Assembly (NCBI GenBank): GCA_041738715.1
Contig: JBGSPI010000099.1
Coordinates: 1-64,000 of the forward strand
Direction of reading: 5' to 3'
Source of the DNA: Chamaesiphon sp041738715
GTDB taxonomy: Bacteria > Cyanobacteriota > Cyanobacteriia > Cyanobacteriales > Chamaesiphonaceae
DNA: 64,000 nucleotides
Shown here: positions 9,601 through 18,479 of the stretch, piece by piece
Layout of the letters: every line of letters starts with the position of its first letter
Numbering within the stretch: position 1 is the stretch's first letter
Made by a program: the position numbers and the translations under genes
The notes under the pieces: generated by a model
Told to the model about the DNA's origin: nothing
The model's input: only the letters and a program-made list of their open reading frames with translations
The model's database searches: none

Positions 9601-9876
9601 ATCAACTAACTCACGATCGTTACTATTAGTCAATGCATAACTCAGGAGTACCCCATTAATCCCGCCAGCAGAACTCCCAGAGATAGTATCAACGATCAAA
9701 TCAGAATCTGTTAATGCTTTGACTAACTTATAAATACCTCGCCCCCGAACTGCATGGTAAAACTCTTGGCAAATCCCATGAATGTAAATTGCCAAAGAGA
9801 CACTCCCATAGACTACCAATCCCAAGCGAATCTCGCTGGCAAATTTAGGCTGGTAGGATCTACGCTGATTAGACAT
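6670..9876 (-). CDS. Patatin-like phospholipase, large form
   Basis: The 1068-residue protein opens with LGLVVYGSVSLAIYIHGICQ, typical of the patatin-related protein family. It contains the nucleophile elbow GSSAGG near residue 67 with its catalytic Ser, and the DGGLLDNNPF motif near residue 290 with the catalytic Asp. These form the Ser-Asp dyad of patatin lipid acyl hydrolases. The C-terminus has a hydrophobic hairpin (LATALSGLVLAFLLSPFWLL onward), so it is probably membrane-anchored. The middle 600 residues are helical and not assigned. It is transcribed alone, divergently from the small gene at 10223. A membrane-lipid hydrolase or remodelling role is inferred, and the substrate is unknown. 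Confidence 0.85.
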   Translation of the reverse strand: MSNQRRSYQPKFASEIRLGLVVYGSVSLAIYIHGICQEFYHAVRGRGIYKLVKALTDSDLIVDTISGSSAGGINGVLLSYALTNSNDRELVDFSSFASIWRHSGDVLRLIHQPNLFRDRSRESGFFEEDSYQRELFAILAKLGENKLPRSRQEWLSNNQELDLFITGTDYLGRVDRRVDETGRHVGVKDHHVLFHLKHRLGRKEPLNPHFQDPNLSRTPEETWKALAKLCRITAGFPAIFPLVEIDLQNRHNAVDRQLVVWGNLNRNYLLDSSLDRNHKLYFLDGGLLDNNPFTCTIKETYYRLSNRLVHRQLFYVDPTIPKTTDVSKFSRFDRHKSTDKKKNKIDRVLEAAVYSIPIDQSINNDLRAIQEHNHKVLRYQSSIDRAEAAVNSQQILDSEDRTQSQIYLRGRLFDFRDRNLPLLLQSDLSAQNNHSSAISDKIDRIISSKPRNKQEQKYYHKLLSRFEPQTINLDVEYSIRQHFYLIDRIHDLFLEDLDLNTKQQLQHLSQQIGCNIKLLEVVRASLDLLLQDRAVSNYFYYLANEASSDRRLHALVYELIFRFHRFLLDGTKLHTFIPERSQTSNLETIPVYFWLDLPELASQHSGERWLSQTRISSVFAQLKQRITDLHQSTDLHRLIWMDRQLEYDNDCNRSFPSILIQISSTAEVLIERSANQYTPQLLKKWHTFDCIDRELYPLEYLTSLKEKELINLIEISPDNAQLGMGKGKTKEEKVAGNKLYNIGGFFKKSWRSNDLLWGRLDGLNRIIEGTVTPESVTAFANFVARETVNNNCSQTQYLDWLITESLPHISGNERRIISQHLEQLAQPQLRIDRSELSKILADLVLAGHREILNNNVYSIIEDIEEQPGWWRSPKNNQTSTENWILNKISFQTSSLPAIKIEIIGKIIQKSLANLSIQQKNFFHHQYRIGVDKLWENMPLVTLISVCTKIILILRNLLVRLAGISARNQPNIIYPLYHWLDGMLQSAYWWLQGGSIRLGAVHRRPRIIMVQFLGLATALSGLVLAFLLSPFWLLLSLPGAITCWFLQTMRLKRLTAVKTSPFLPQSREE

Positions 9877-10222
9877 GATGGCAAGTCACAAGCAACAATT
9901 GGAATGCGGGAAGATTCTGGAGTTCTGTCAAGCTCAAGGTCAGTCTATCGGCAAGAGTCAAGTTTGTAGATATCAAGAAAATTAAGAGCAATCGTCTCTT
10001 ATCTTAACAGTCTATTCAGTACTTGGTATCAGATGATTCTCTTTTGTAAGTGATCGATAAGTCGGGTAAATACGGCAGCAACGATCCAGTAGCTTTAATA
10101 TCAACTTTTATCTATACGACACTTGAAGGTTTAATGCCAAAATCCGCCCAAACAGTCACAGCCTCATGTTATATTGCAAACAATAAATTTTGTATGCTAA
10201 GAGCATCGTTAAAGCCAACGTC
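9877..10222. other. Intergenic region between divergent genes
   Basis: These 346 bases separate the divergently transcribed patatin gene and the small gene at 10223, and must hold both promoters. I see no RNA gene, repeat or convincing ORF, and no promoter box that I would defend. Confidence 0.5.
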
Positions 10223-10591
10223 ATGGCTGTACGCGCCCATCATTACTATCCAATCAAAGCAGTGCAAGCACTACCCAAACAGATCTCCGATCAAACCATT
10301 GCCAAGCTCGAAGCAGAAATTCGTCAAAACCAGGGTCGAATTGAGCGGCTCCAGCACCGAAATGCTAGGCTGATGCAAGGGTTAGAACAGATCGGAACAC
10401 AATCTGCCAGACAACCATCAACCACTCGCGTTGCACCCACCGCAACCAGAAAGAGGAGATCTCGCCCACTTAAATCCGATCGCCGTAAGCTATCACGCCA
10501 GTGGCTGTCGATCTATCTCATTTTAATGTGTATGATAATTTGCTGTGGCATCATTGGGTTCGCCGTAGCAAGATTAATTGCCGTCAGATAG
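10223..10591 (+). CDS. Small C-terminally anchored protein, unknown function
   Basis: Starting at the ATG at 10223 (MAVRAHHYYPIKAV), the product is 122 residues. It has a coiled coil of about 35 residues (ISDQTIAKLEAEIRQNQGRI onward), a basic linker rich in Arg and Lys, and one C-terminal transmembrane segment (IYLILMCMIICCGIIGFAVA). An upstream TTG at 10190 is in frame but less likely. The arrangement suggests a cytosolic coiled coil anchored to a membrane by its tail. No family is recognised, and ispG follows on the same strand after about 170 bases. Confidence 0.6.
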   Translation: MAVRAHHYYPIKAVQALPKQISDQTIAKLEAEIRQNQGRIERLQHRNARLMQGLEQIGTQSARQPSTTRVAPTATRKRRSRPLKSDRRKLSRQWLSIYLILMCMIICCGIIGFAVARLIAVR

Positions 10592-10763
10592 ATGTTCGTC
10601 AAGACAATACTAATCAAAGAGTTTAGACTTGAGAACAGAGAATTCAGCAAGAGTCCGAAATTTCCGATCTCTAAAAATAACGGATAACTGAATGACCCAA
10701 ATTGTGGCAAGCTGAAGGGTAGATATTGAGATCGACCCCAAATCTAATCAGCAGTTTTTGTAT

Positions 10764-11987
10764 ATGCAGACCCTTCCAGCACCCGCTCAGACCGTTTATA
10801 GCAATGTCGGTACCGATACAACGATTCATCGTCGGAGGACTCGTCCTGTAGCCATTGGGAGCGTAATTATCGGTGGAAATAATCCCGTAGTTGTCCAGTC
10901 GATGATCAATGAGGATACGCTCGATATTGACGGTGCCGTTGCCGGTATCCGTCGTCTTCATGAAATCGGCTGTGAAATCGTTCGCGTTACCGTGCCCAGT
11001 ATGGCACACGCCAAAGCCCTAGCCGAAATCAAGCAAAAATTAATCGATACATATCAGCGCGTTCCTCTAGTTGCAGATGTTCATCACAATGGGATGAAAA
11101 TTGCCCTGGAGGTAGCCAAGCACGTGGATAAAGTGCGGATCAATCCTGGATTGTACGTGTTTGAAAAACCCAAACCAGATCGCACGGAATATACACCCGA
11201 TGAATTTGCCGAAATTGGGGAACACATCAAAGAGATGCTGGCACCATTGGTTATGTCGCTCCGCGAGCAAGGTAAGGCAATGCGGATTGGGGTCAACCAT
11301 GGTTCTCTTGCCGAGCGGATGTTGTTCACTTATGGAGATACTCCAGAGGGGATGGTCGAGTCCGCGCTCGAATGTATCAGAATTTGTCAATCCTTTGACT
11401 TTCACAACTTGGTTATCTCGATGAAAGCTTCTCGCGTCCCGGTCATGTTGGCTGCTTATCGATTGCTCGCCCAACGAATGGATGCAGAGGGGATGGATTA
11501 TCCAGTTCATTTAGGTGTAACCGAAGCTGGGGATGGAGAATATGGCAGAATCAAGTCTACCGCGGGCATTGCAACTCTACTGGCGGAAGGAATTGGCGAT
11601 ACTTTACGGGTGTCGCTCACCGAAGCCCCCGAAAAGGAAATTCCCGTTTGTTATAGTATTCTCCAAGCTTTGGGACTGCGGAAGACAATGGTAGAATATG
11701 TGGCCTGTCCTTCTTGTGGTCGAACATTATTTAATCTCGAAACAGTTCTACATCAGGTTCGGGAAGCCACCAAACACCTGACTGGATTGGATATTGCTGT
11801 GATGGGCTGTATTGTCAATGGCCCTGGCGAAATGGCTGATGCTGATTACGGTTATGTTGGTAAAACTCCTGGTTACATCTCCCTGTATCGGGGGCGGGAT
11901 GAAATTAAGCGGGTGCCCGAAGCTGATGGGGTGGCTGAGTTGATTGCTCTAATTAAAGCTGACGACCGTTGGGTTGAACCAGAGTAG
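10764..11987 (+). CDS. ispG: 4-hydroxy-3-methylbut-2-enyl diphosphate synthase (IspG/GcpE)
   Basis: IspG converts methylerythritol cyclodiphosphate to HMBPP in the plastid-type MEP isoprenoid pathway, using a [4Fe-4S] cluster and, in cyanobacteria, ferredoxin. The protein (about 407 residues from the ATG at 10764) has the N-terminal TIM-barrel signatures PVVVQSMINEDT and RVTVPSMAHA. It also has the C-terminal cluster ligands in VACPSCGRTLFN and GCIVNGPGEMADADYGYVG. Length matches the compact bacterial form without the plant insertion. A TTG two codons upstream (10758) is the alternative start. It is followed by about 470 bases of non-coding sequence, so it is probably monocistronic. Confidence 0.96.
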   Translation: MQTLPAPAQTVYSNVGTDTTIHRRRTRPVAIGSVIIGGNNPVVVQSMINEDTLDIDGAVAGIRRLHEIGCEIVRVTVPSMAHAKALAEIKQKLIDTYQRVPLVADVHHNGMKIALEVAKHVDKVRINPGLYVFEKPKPDRTEYTPDEFAEIGEHIKEMLAPLVMSLREQGKAMRIGVNHGSLAERMLFTYGDTPEGMVESALECIRICQSFDFHNLVISMKASRVPVMLAAYRLLAQRMDAEGMDYPVHLGVTEAGDGEYGRIKSTAGIATLLAEGIGDTLRVSLTEAPEKEIPVCYSILQALGLRKTMVEYVACPSCGRTLFNLETVLHQVREATKHLTGLDIAVMGCIVNGPGEMADADYGYVGKTPGYISLYRGRDEIKRVPEADGVAELIALIKADDRWVEPE

Positions 11988-11997
11988 GTAGATACTA

Positions 11998-12083
11998 GGG
12001 TTTGGGCTTTAGGGGTTAGTTATCTTCAATTATTTTATTCATACCTGTTGAGATAACCAGTCCCTAACCTCTAACCCTTAATC
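11998..12083. terminator. Imperfect hairpin after ispG
   Basis: AGGGGTTAGTTATCT (12011-12025) pairs imperfectly with AGATAACCAGTCCCTAACCT (12051-12070). It begins about ten bases after the ispG stop. It may serve as a terminator, but there is no clean T run. The flanking GGCTTTAGGGG resembles the inverse of the tandem unit at 60463. Confidence 0.35.
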
Positions 12084-12240
12084 GAGAACAAAATCCGCTC
12101 CACACTCGTCCTCCGATAGATGAACGGTTGCCTGTCGATATGCGAACTGGATACATATGATTAGTGATTGACCAAGTAGACGCAAATAATCAGTATAAAT
12201 ACTGATGTATCCAGAATCGATCTAGAGAGAGGATAGATAA

Positions 12241-12354
12241 ATGAACTTACTAACTGAAAGGTTAGTTCGTCAATTTAGGCGGAAGGCAAGATTGTTGTCT
12301 TGCCTTAAGGTCAGCCCAGAACAACAAAGTACGATATCAGCAGACCATATTTAG
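12241..12354 (+). other. Possible 37-aa ORF with an internal hairpin
   Basis: An ATG preceded by GAGAGGATAG opens a 37-codon frame in the ispG-ctp intergenic region. The product is basic (ERLVRQFRRKARLLSCLKV). Within it, AAGGCAAGA and TCTTGCCTT (about 12283-12306) form a perfect nine-base-pair stem. It could be a small protein, a small RNA or chance. I cannot decide from sequence. The rest of 11988-12457 shows only the hairpin after ispG. Confidence 0.25.
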
Positions 12355-12457
12355 CAAGTCTCTGCCTGATGACACCCGCACCCGTTAGTGTGGATGTGTG
12401 CTAGATTGAGCATAATCTCCTAGTATTTTTTCCTTTCCTGCTAATCAGACTTAAATC

Positions 12458-13747
12458 ATGAAGATCGAAAAACACGGGTTGGTAATTGGGACTACAGCAT
12501 TAGTATTCACCGCAGTAGCAATCACTGGTGCGGGGTTTCATCTGCCAAAGGGTGTCGCCTTCTTCAAAGATAGTCCGAAGGAATTGATTGATGAAGTTTG
12601 GCAGATTATCGACAGGCAGTATGTTGATGGCACCTTTAACCAAAAAGATTGGCGGGCGATTCGGAAGCAATACCTGCAAAAGAATTACAAGAATAAAGAA
12701 GAGGTGTATAAGGCAGTCAGGCTGATGCTGAAAAACCTCAATGACCCCTATACCCGTTTTATGGATCCAAAGGAATTTCGGGATCTGCAAGTAGAAACTT
12801 CTGGTCAGCTAGTTGGGGTGGGGATTCAACTGAGTCAAGATGAGAAAACTAAGAAACTGGTCGTCATTGCACCGATCGAAGATACCCCAGCATCTAAGGC
12901 GGGAATTTTGTCTAAAGATATTATCATCAGAATTGATGGTAAAAGCACTGCGGGGATGGATGTAAATAAAGCCGTTCAACTCATTCGGGGGAAGGAAGGC
13001 ACTAGTGTCAAACTGACAATTCAACGTGATGCTCGACAAGTAATCGATTTCAATCTCCGCCGCCAGCAAATTGAGATCCATCCGGTGGAAGCAAAATTCC
13101 GACCCAAAGAATTAGGGGGTGTTGGTTACATCCGACTCAAACAGTTTAGTGCCAACGCCGCAACGGAAATGAGTGCAGCGATCGAGAAACTGGAAAAACA
13201 AGGGGCTACCGGTTATATTCTAGACCTGAGATCGAATCCTGGTGGTCTATTGTATGGCGCGATCGATATTGCTCGCATGTGGTTGAATGATGGCAAGATT
13301 GTCTCCACTGTTAATCGGCAAGGCACGGGGGACATTCAATCAGCAAATAGTACAGCTATCACCAACAAACCTTTAGTCGTGATGGTTGATGGTGGTTCTG
13401 CCAGTGCTAGCGAAATTCTCGCTGGTGCGCTGCAAGACAATAAGCGCGCTCAATTAGTCGGTGCCAAAACTTTTGGTAAAGGTCTTGTTCAATCGGTCCG
13501 CCCGCTAGCTGGTGGTGCGGGGATGGCTGTGACAATTGCTAAGTATTATACGCCCAATGGGAAAGACATAAACCATTCGGGGATTAAACCTGATATAGAA
13601 GTCAAATTAACTAGAACTCAAATGCAAGCTTTAGTTAAGGATCGCAATAAGGTAGCGACATCTGCCGATCCACAGTATGCCAGAGCGATCCAAACATTAC
13701 AAGCCAAAATAGCTAGTGTTAATGGTAGTTCTGCCCAAAAAAAGTAG
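12458..13747 (+). CDS. Carboxyl-terminal processing protease (S41 family)
   Basis: The 429-residue precursor starts with a signal or anchor segment (residues about 8-28). It is followed by the Ctp N-terminal domain (DEVWQIIDRQYVDG), a PDZ domain (GQLVGVGIQL to GKEGTSVKLTIQR) and the S41 protease core. The catalytic Ser lies in DGGSASASEILAGAL and the general-base Lys in AKTFGKGLVQ. In cyanobacteria, Ctp paralogues act in the thylakoid lumen or periplasm, and CtpA matures the photosystem II D1 protein. This sequence looks closer to the CtpB/CtpC paralogues than to CtpA, so I give no symbol. It converges with apcE. Confidence 0.93.
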   Translation: MKIEKHGLVIGTTALVFTAVAITGAGFHLPKGVAFFKDSPKELIDEVWQIIDRQYVDGTFNQKDWRAIRKQYLQKNYKNKEEVYKAVRLMLKNLNDPYTRFMDPKEFRDLQVETSGQLVGVGIQLSQDEKTKKLVVIAPIEDTPASKAGILSKDIIIRIDGKSTAGMDVNKAVQLIRGKEGTSVKLTIQRDARQVIDFNLRRQQIEIHPVEAKFRPKELGGVGYIRLKQFSANAATEMSAAIEKLEKQGATGYILDLRSNPGGLLYGAIDIARMWLNDGKIVSTVNRQGTGDIQSANSTAITNKPLVVMVDGGSASASEILAGALQDNKRAQLVGAKTFGKGLVQSVRPLAGGAGMAVTIAKYYTPNGKDINHSGIKPDIEVKLTRTQMQALVKDRNKVATSADPQYARAIQTLQAKIASVNGSSAQKK

Positions 13748-13959
13748 CAGACAGCTTGCCAGTAGATTCATTGAACTCTGGCTGTGCAGATGAGCCTAAC
13801 TCAAATTGTCATTTAGAGCAGTCGGTCAATCACCTGACTAATCGATATTTGAAGATGACACTTTATTATCTTCTTTTTACCAAGGATAGCTGGAGTTTAG
13901 AGTGAATCTGGGGGTGCCCATAAGTTCTGAAAGGGTAGTCTAGAATGTGAGTAGATGAA

Positions 13960-13997
13960 ATCAGGGGAGGCGGGAGAAATTTCCCGCCTCCCCTGAT
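13960..13997 (-). terminator. Strong hairpin terminator downstream of apcE
   Basis: ATCAGGGGAGGCGGGA and TCCCGCCTCCCCTGAT form a perfect 16-base-pair stem with a six-base loop, about 20 bases beyond the apcE stop codon. In the minus direction it is followed by TTTCATC, a short T tract. It sits between convergent genes (the ctp protease and apcE) and may serve both. Confidence 0.8.
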
Positions 13998-14019
13998 TGA
14001 TTAAAACCGAGCAATCAGC

Positions 14020-17000
14020 TTATTTGACTAGACTTTCCTGTAGCTGAAAACTACTGATATAGTTGGCGGCAGGAAGAGAGGGAGAACGATGATAAGGCAC
14101 CACTTCATTACCAAAGTAGCGGCTATATTCCGCACTATCGACCATCGCCGTGACTGCGGCGACAAAGCCTTGTTCCGCGACAATCTGATTGTAATCAGAG
14201 ATCTCTGCCTGATTGACCGGCGCACGCCCTAACAGGTGACGGAATAAAAATTCGATCGCCTTAGTGTCTGGATAAGGAGTGTAGAAGCGGTCAATATAGG
14301 CTGCCGAGCTAACTAAAGCGCAAACAAAATCACGGGTAGAGATCGCACCACTTTGCAGTTTGCTCTCTAAGTCATTCCGTCGGAACTCATCAGGAATCTG
14401 ACTGGGGCTGACATCCATAATTTGGGCATATAGCGCGGAGATCGCTAGTGTAGCTTCTCCTTGGCTCATGCTGCTATTCATCCGAAAAATTCGCGCTGGC
14501 TCCTCGGCAATTTTCGCCGTCTCAGCCGTGGCAAATTCAGAATTGACATAAGTAGAAGAACGACCCAATGCGACCAGGCTAGGCTCATTTTGACTGGCTT
14601 TAGCAGCATTGTCAGCGATCGCTTTACCTGTCATCGGTAGCTTTGCCATATCCATCCGAGGTTTGATCGTATCAAAGCTGGGGACGACAACTTGCTTATC
14701 TTGTTTAGTCAGCTTGTTATAAAGCGTTTGGGTGTTGGGATAGTTCGCCGCTGGCAGAGTTAGGAAGCGGTTGTAAGGAACTACATCTTCCCCAAATACT
14801 TGGCTATATTCTGTACCGTTAACCATTGCACCAATAAAGGCTTTAATCCCTTGAGTAGCTAGAATTTGGTTATATTTACGGATTTCAGCTTGATCTAGGG
14901 GCGCACGTCCGAGGAAGTGCTTGGTACCTAGTTCGATCACCTTGGTATTGGGGTAAGGAGTATAGAATTCCTTGAGGTACAACCCAGAGCAACCTAAACC
15001 TTCGATAAACTCTTTGAGGTTGATTTCACGGTTAGCAAGTTTACTTTCGAGTGCCGTAAACTCATTCGCTACGATGTAGGGTTCGATATCTCGCTCGAAT
15101 ACCTGACGGTACGCCGCGCCGATCACCGACTTAATTTGGACTGGATTGCCAGCTTGAGTAAGCTTGAAGATCTTAGTTTGTTCCCGTTTTTTGGTGACAC
15201 CTTGACTGATGCGGAATTCAATATCGGGCTGAGATCGATTATCATTGGTTGCACCAAGTTCGACGAACCGTGGGGTGGTTGCTGCTTGAGCTTGGGTGAC
15301 AATTCCCACTCCAGTATCCGCAATACTGCCAACTCGGAGTTGACGCATACTGACACCAGCGGGCGTGAGATAACGTTCGTAGGGAACCATATCTTCGTTG
15401 AAGCTCTCGCTGTACTCTAGAGAGTCAATAATTGCATCAACTACGGCATAGAAACCTTTTTTCGCGGCAATATCGAAGTATTTATTCATCTCCTGACGAC
15501 CATAAGTCGGACGACCGAGCAGACGACGATGAATGATTTCGATCGCTTTACAGACGTAGAGTTTAGTCCAGTAGGTATTGCGGAACAGATCGGATTTGGC
15601 TAGAGCGCGGACGAATTCCCGCACGGTAATATCACCGTTTTCGAGCTTAATTTCCTCAACTTTCAACCGTTGACCTTCATACACATCCCGTCCCATCACT
15701 TGCAGGTAAATCGCTTTGATCACTGCTTGGGTGGAAGTTTCGCCAAATGAAGTACTTTGACCCCGGTTACTCTTGACTTTTTTACCAGTACTAGTGTAGT
15801 TAGGTAATTGGTCGAGTTTAAAGGTCTTAGCTCCCAGACTACCAGGGGCAACCCCACGGGCACCAGGATTGCTTAATTGGTTGTTGATACCTGGACCTTG
15901 AGCGATCAAAATCCGCCGAGTATCTTTACCAAACGGCGCAGGCGAACTGCTCGGATTGCGTGTCTCTTTCGGGAAGATTGCCCCAAACTGAATTTCCAGG
16001 GGATCGTTACCCGAACCGTAGACGTGTTGATCGGCTAATGGCTGCTCATAAGCGGCAAATGTCGTCAGGAATTGGGGAATCTTGCGGAATGGTGCGCTAT
16101 AACTGAACAAGTCCTTCTGAGGCCCCCAATTCCGGCACTCTTGGGCTTCTTGACCCAAACCCCGGATGTATGGCACGGTTTCTTCGCCAAAGTAGTCAGC
16201 GTACTCAGCCGAATCTACGAGGGCATCCACCAGCCCATTTAGACCCTTGGCAGAGACGATCGAAAAGTACTTCTGGACTTCTTCACGAGAGGATGGTCCC
16301 CGACCTAAAATATGGCGGAAGGCGAGTTCCAGTGCGCGGCTATTGATATAGGGTTGGAAAAAATTCTTCCGGTAGAGCGGCGATTTTGCCAACCGACGGA
16401 TGAATTCCTTCATCGAGATTTCGTTATTTTTGACTTTCGATTCCAAGTCAGAAACCGATAAGCTATAGGCACGAGTGATGTCCCGTTCAAAGACTTGGCG
16501 ATAAGCCGCTTTGATAACTTCATTTTTCTCCAGCGCGCCCAAACCTGGCTTCATCGCGTACTTAGGACGACGTTCGGCAGCCGCGAAATAGATTTGGGGT
16601 AGTTCCAAGCCTTGTTGGTCGTCAGAGGCACGGCGGCGAATTTTATTCTCCGGTGCAGACGCTTTGAACTCATTAATCATTACATCAAAGTACTGTTTAA
16701 TGATATCTTGAGCTTCCGCATCCTTACTGAAGTAGCCGAGTGAAGCAACGCGCATTTCTTGAAGTGCGACGATGGTTGCGGGCACCGAGCAAGCATTTTG
16801 AATGATTTCTCTGAGTCCACGCACGTTCACCGTGATGATGTTCGGATCGCCAGCCACGATCGCATAGGTGGCATAACGCAGGAACCAACTCATATCCCGC
16901 AAGGACTTCTGCATGTTAGCAGGGCCGTAACGCGAAATATTAATTGGTTGGAAGCCTTGGGGAATCGGACCCGAACTTGTAGCACTAAATAGAGATCCTA

Positions 17001-17376
17001 AACTTGCAAAAAAGCCAGTTTTAGCTTCTACAAATGTTACAGTTCCCAGTGTGGATGCAGATTGCTGAGTCCCACTGGCAAAAGTTGTTGCCAATGCTGG
17101 CTCGGATACTGCTGGCTTTTCCAAGAACGACATCGGTGAACCACCGACGAAGATTCGGTTCGCAGCCCGCGAGACAATTAGCTCCGAGTTATCGCTAATG
17201 ACTTTAGCGATTTCAACTCTTTTTGCTCCAGACTTGAAATAGCTGCTCAGTTCGCTCAGTTCTCCCTTCGCCGGAAACCGATCTTGCTGTTCAGCTTGCG
17301 AAATGGTCGAAACTGGTAGTGTTTGATATAAATTTGGACGGGATAAAGAGCCGCCACCACTTGCCTTAACACTCAT
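14020..17376 (-). CDS. apcE: Phycobilisome core-membrane linker (Lcm), four linker repeats
   Basis: ApcE scaffolds the allophycocyanin core cylinders, carries the terminal-emitter bilin and attaches the phycobilisome to the thylakoid membrane. The 1118-residue protein has an N-terminal phycobiliprotein domain with the chromophore cysteine in IIQNACSVPAT (Cys196), interrupted by the usual PB-loop. Four linker (REP) repeats then follow, recognisable by VIKAAYRQVFERD, VIKAIYLQVMGRD, VIGAAYRQVFERD and ISALYAQIMDV, each continuing to an AEYS- or LEYS-type end. Four repeats match the long Lcm forms associated with pentacylindrical cores. The upstream and downstream neighbours are not apcABC, so the gene is solitary. 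A GGGAG lies about 12 bases before the ATG. Confidence 0.97.
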   Translation of the reverse strand: MSVKASGGGSLSRPNLYQTLPVSTISQAEQQDRFPAKGELSELSSYFKSGAKRVEIAKVISDNSELIVSRAANRIFVGGSPMSFLEKPAVSEPALATTFASGTQQSASTLGTVTFVEAKTGFFASLGSLFSATSSGPIPQGFQPINISRYGPANMQKSLRDMSWFLRYATYAIVAGDPNIITVNVRGLREIIQNACSVPATIVALQEMRVASLGYFSKDAEAQDIIKQYFDVMINEFKASAPENKIRRRASDDQQGLELPQIYFAAAERRPKYAMKPGLGALEKNEVIKAAYRQVFERDITRAYSLSVSDLESKVKNNEISMKEFIRRLAKSPLYRKNFFQPYINSRALELAFRHILGRGPSSREEVQKYFSIVSAKGLNGLVDALVDSAEYADYFGEETVPYIRGLGQEAQECRNWGPQKDLFSYSAPFRKIPQFLTTFAAYEQPLADQHVYGSGNDPLEIQFGAIFPKETRNPSSSPAPFGKDTRRILIAQGPGINNQLSNPGARGVAPGSLGAKTFKLDQLPNYTSTGKKVKSNRGQSTSFGETSTQAVIKAIYLQVMGRDVYEGQRLKVEEIKLENGDITVREFVRALAKSDLFRNTYWTKLYVCKAIEIIHRRLLGRPTYGRQEMNKYFDIAAKKGFYAVVDAIIDSLEYSESFNEDMVPYERYLTPAGVSMRQLRVGSIADTGVGIVTQAQAATTPRFVELGATNDNRSQPDIEFRISQGVTKKREQTKIFKLTQAGNPVQIKSVIGAAYRQVFERDIEPYIVANEFTALESKLANREINLKEFIEGLGCSGLYLKEFYTPYPNTKVIELGTKHFLGRAPLDQAEIRKYNQILATQGIKAFIGAMVNGTEYSQVFGEDVVPYNRFLTLPAANYPNTQTLYNKLTKQDKQVVVPSFDTIKPRMDMAKLPMTGKAIADNAAKASQNEPSLVALGRSSTYVNSEFATAETAKIAEEPARIFRMNSSMSQGEATLAISALYAQIMDVSPSQIPDEFRRNDLESKLQSGAISTRDFVCALVSSAAYIDRFYTPYPDTKAIEFLFRHLLGRAPVNQAEISDYNQIVAEQGFVAAVTAMVDSAEYSRYFGNEVVPYHRSPSLPAANYISSFQLQESLVK

Positions 17377-17869
17377 TAGATCTTAAATCTCCCAACCGGA
17401 TATTTTACTGTATTAAGCCTAGTCGAGTACGGGTAGGTCTGAGACATGCCCATGAGGGTATAGAAGCGGGGATCGGCTGCTAATCCAAGGATTTGTAGCC
17501 AAACTGAGTTCCCGTTAGTATCTTTACTACTCACCACTCACTGACTCGAAGCTTGCGTGCCGCCTGTCGGCGGTCGAAGTTTAAATAATCGGGTCGATCG
17601 AGGTGTTTAGTCTCGCCTTCCCTTTGCATGAAAATCGTCGCTAGTAAAACCAGGACAGCTTTTAGATTAAAACGTTTCGCTGGTCTATAGCTTGTTTATG
17701 AAGAAGTATGTAGAAATTGAATTTTTAGAATGACCTGAAACAGATCGTAGAGGAATACGGCACAAATATTAGAAAAAAGATAAGTTTTGTTACAAGAGAT
17801 TAGGTGATCTGCTGCTATCAATCTGGAGATTAGCCCCTAGCAAGATCGGAAACTCAGCCTCAAACCCAA
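17377..17869. other. apcE upstream region, 493 bases
   Basis: This stretch must contain the apcE promoter and probably a long leader. It also holds a palindromic repeat (17546-17579) shared with 57287-57317. I see no ORF, tRNA or other RNA signature that I would defend. Confidence 0.5.
17546..17579. repeat. Palindromic interspersed repeat, copy 1
   Basis: The core GCCGCCTGTCGGCGG is a hairpin flanked by TCGAAGCTTGCG. Its reverse complement matches 57287-57317 at all but about three of 32 positions. It lies in the apcE upstream region. Confidence 0.7.
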
Positions 17870-18259
17870 TCAATTCGAGGCTAATTCACTCACCCGTTCA
17901 AATTCTGCCAGTTGTTCATAGCCTGCATCAGCAGGAGACACTACGGAAATAAATACCAGCGGCTCGTCTCCATTGTTAAACACACCATGGACAGAGCCAG
18001 TCGGCGCAATGACGACATCCCCGACACAGATAAATTTTGTCATGCCTGATTGACGATCGAGATAATATTCTCCGCTTCCAGCTAAAATTGTCCAGGTATC
18101 TTGTCCATGGGGATGGATATGGGCGGGAATTTCTTGCCCTGGTTGAATATACCAAGCCACAACTACCGCATCCAGGGATTCAGTGATGACAGATCGAATG
18201 GGTTCGCTCTCACTTGGCTGGAAAAATTGAGAACTGTTGAAGATCCGGTCGGTATTCAT
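17870..18259 (-). CDS. Cupin-domain protein
   Basis: The 129-residue protein is a single cupin barrel. Cupin motif 1 reads PAHIHPHGQDTWTILAGSGEY with two His and a Glu ligand position, and motif 2 reads PTGSVHGVFNNGDEPLVF with the third His. These residues normally bind a divalent metal. There is no signal peptide. Small stand-alone cupins include sugar isomerases, dioxygenases and regulatory or storage domains, and nothing here picks a substrate. It is in the same orientation as apcE but 493 bases away, and divergent from pepA, so it is probably monocistronic. Confidence 0.85.
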   Translation of the reverse strand: MNTDRIFNSSQFFQPSESEPIRSVITESLDAVVVAWYIQPGQEIPAHIHPHGQDTWTILAGSGEYYLDRQSGMTKFICVGDVVIAPTGSVHGVFNNGDEPLVFISVVSPADAGYEQLAEFERVSELASN

Positions 18260-18479
18260 CTTCTGTTTGGGGTGGGCTACCTAGCTAATATCGATTGTCA
18301 ACCGGAATGGATACTGTCAAACTCAATACTCAATTTGCAGTTAATCACTCGATCTCTAATCGAAATTTAGGTAGTACATTTTCTCTCGACGATCCAGTCT
18401 CGCTAATAATTTTAATCGATCGAAAAAAAGATCCATACTAAGTAAGGAATAATTAAATTATCGATACATCAAATCAAAT

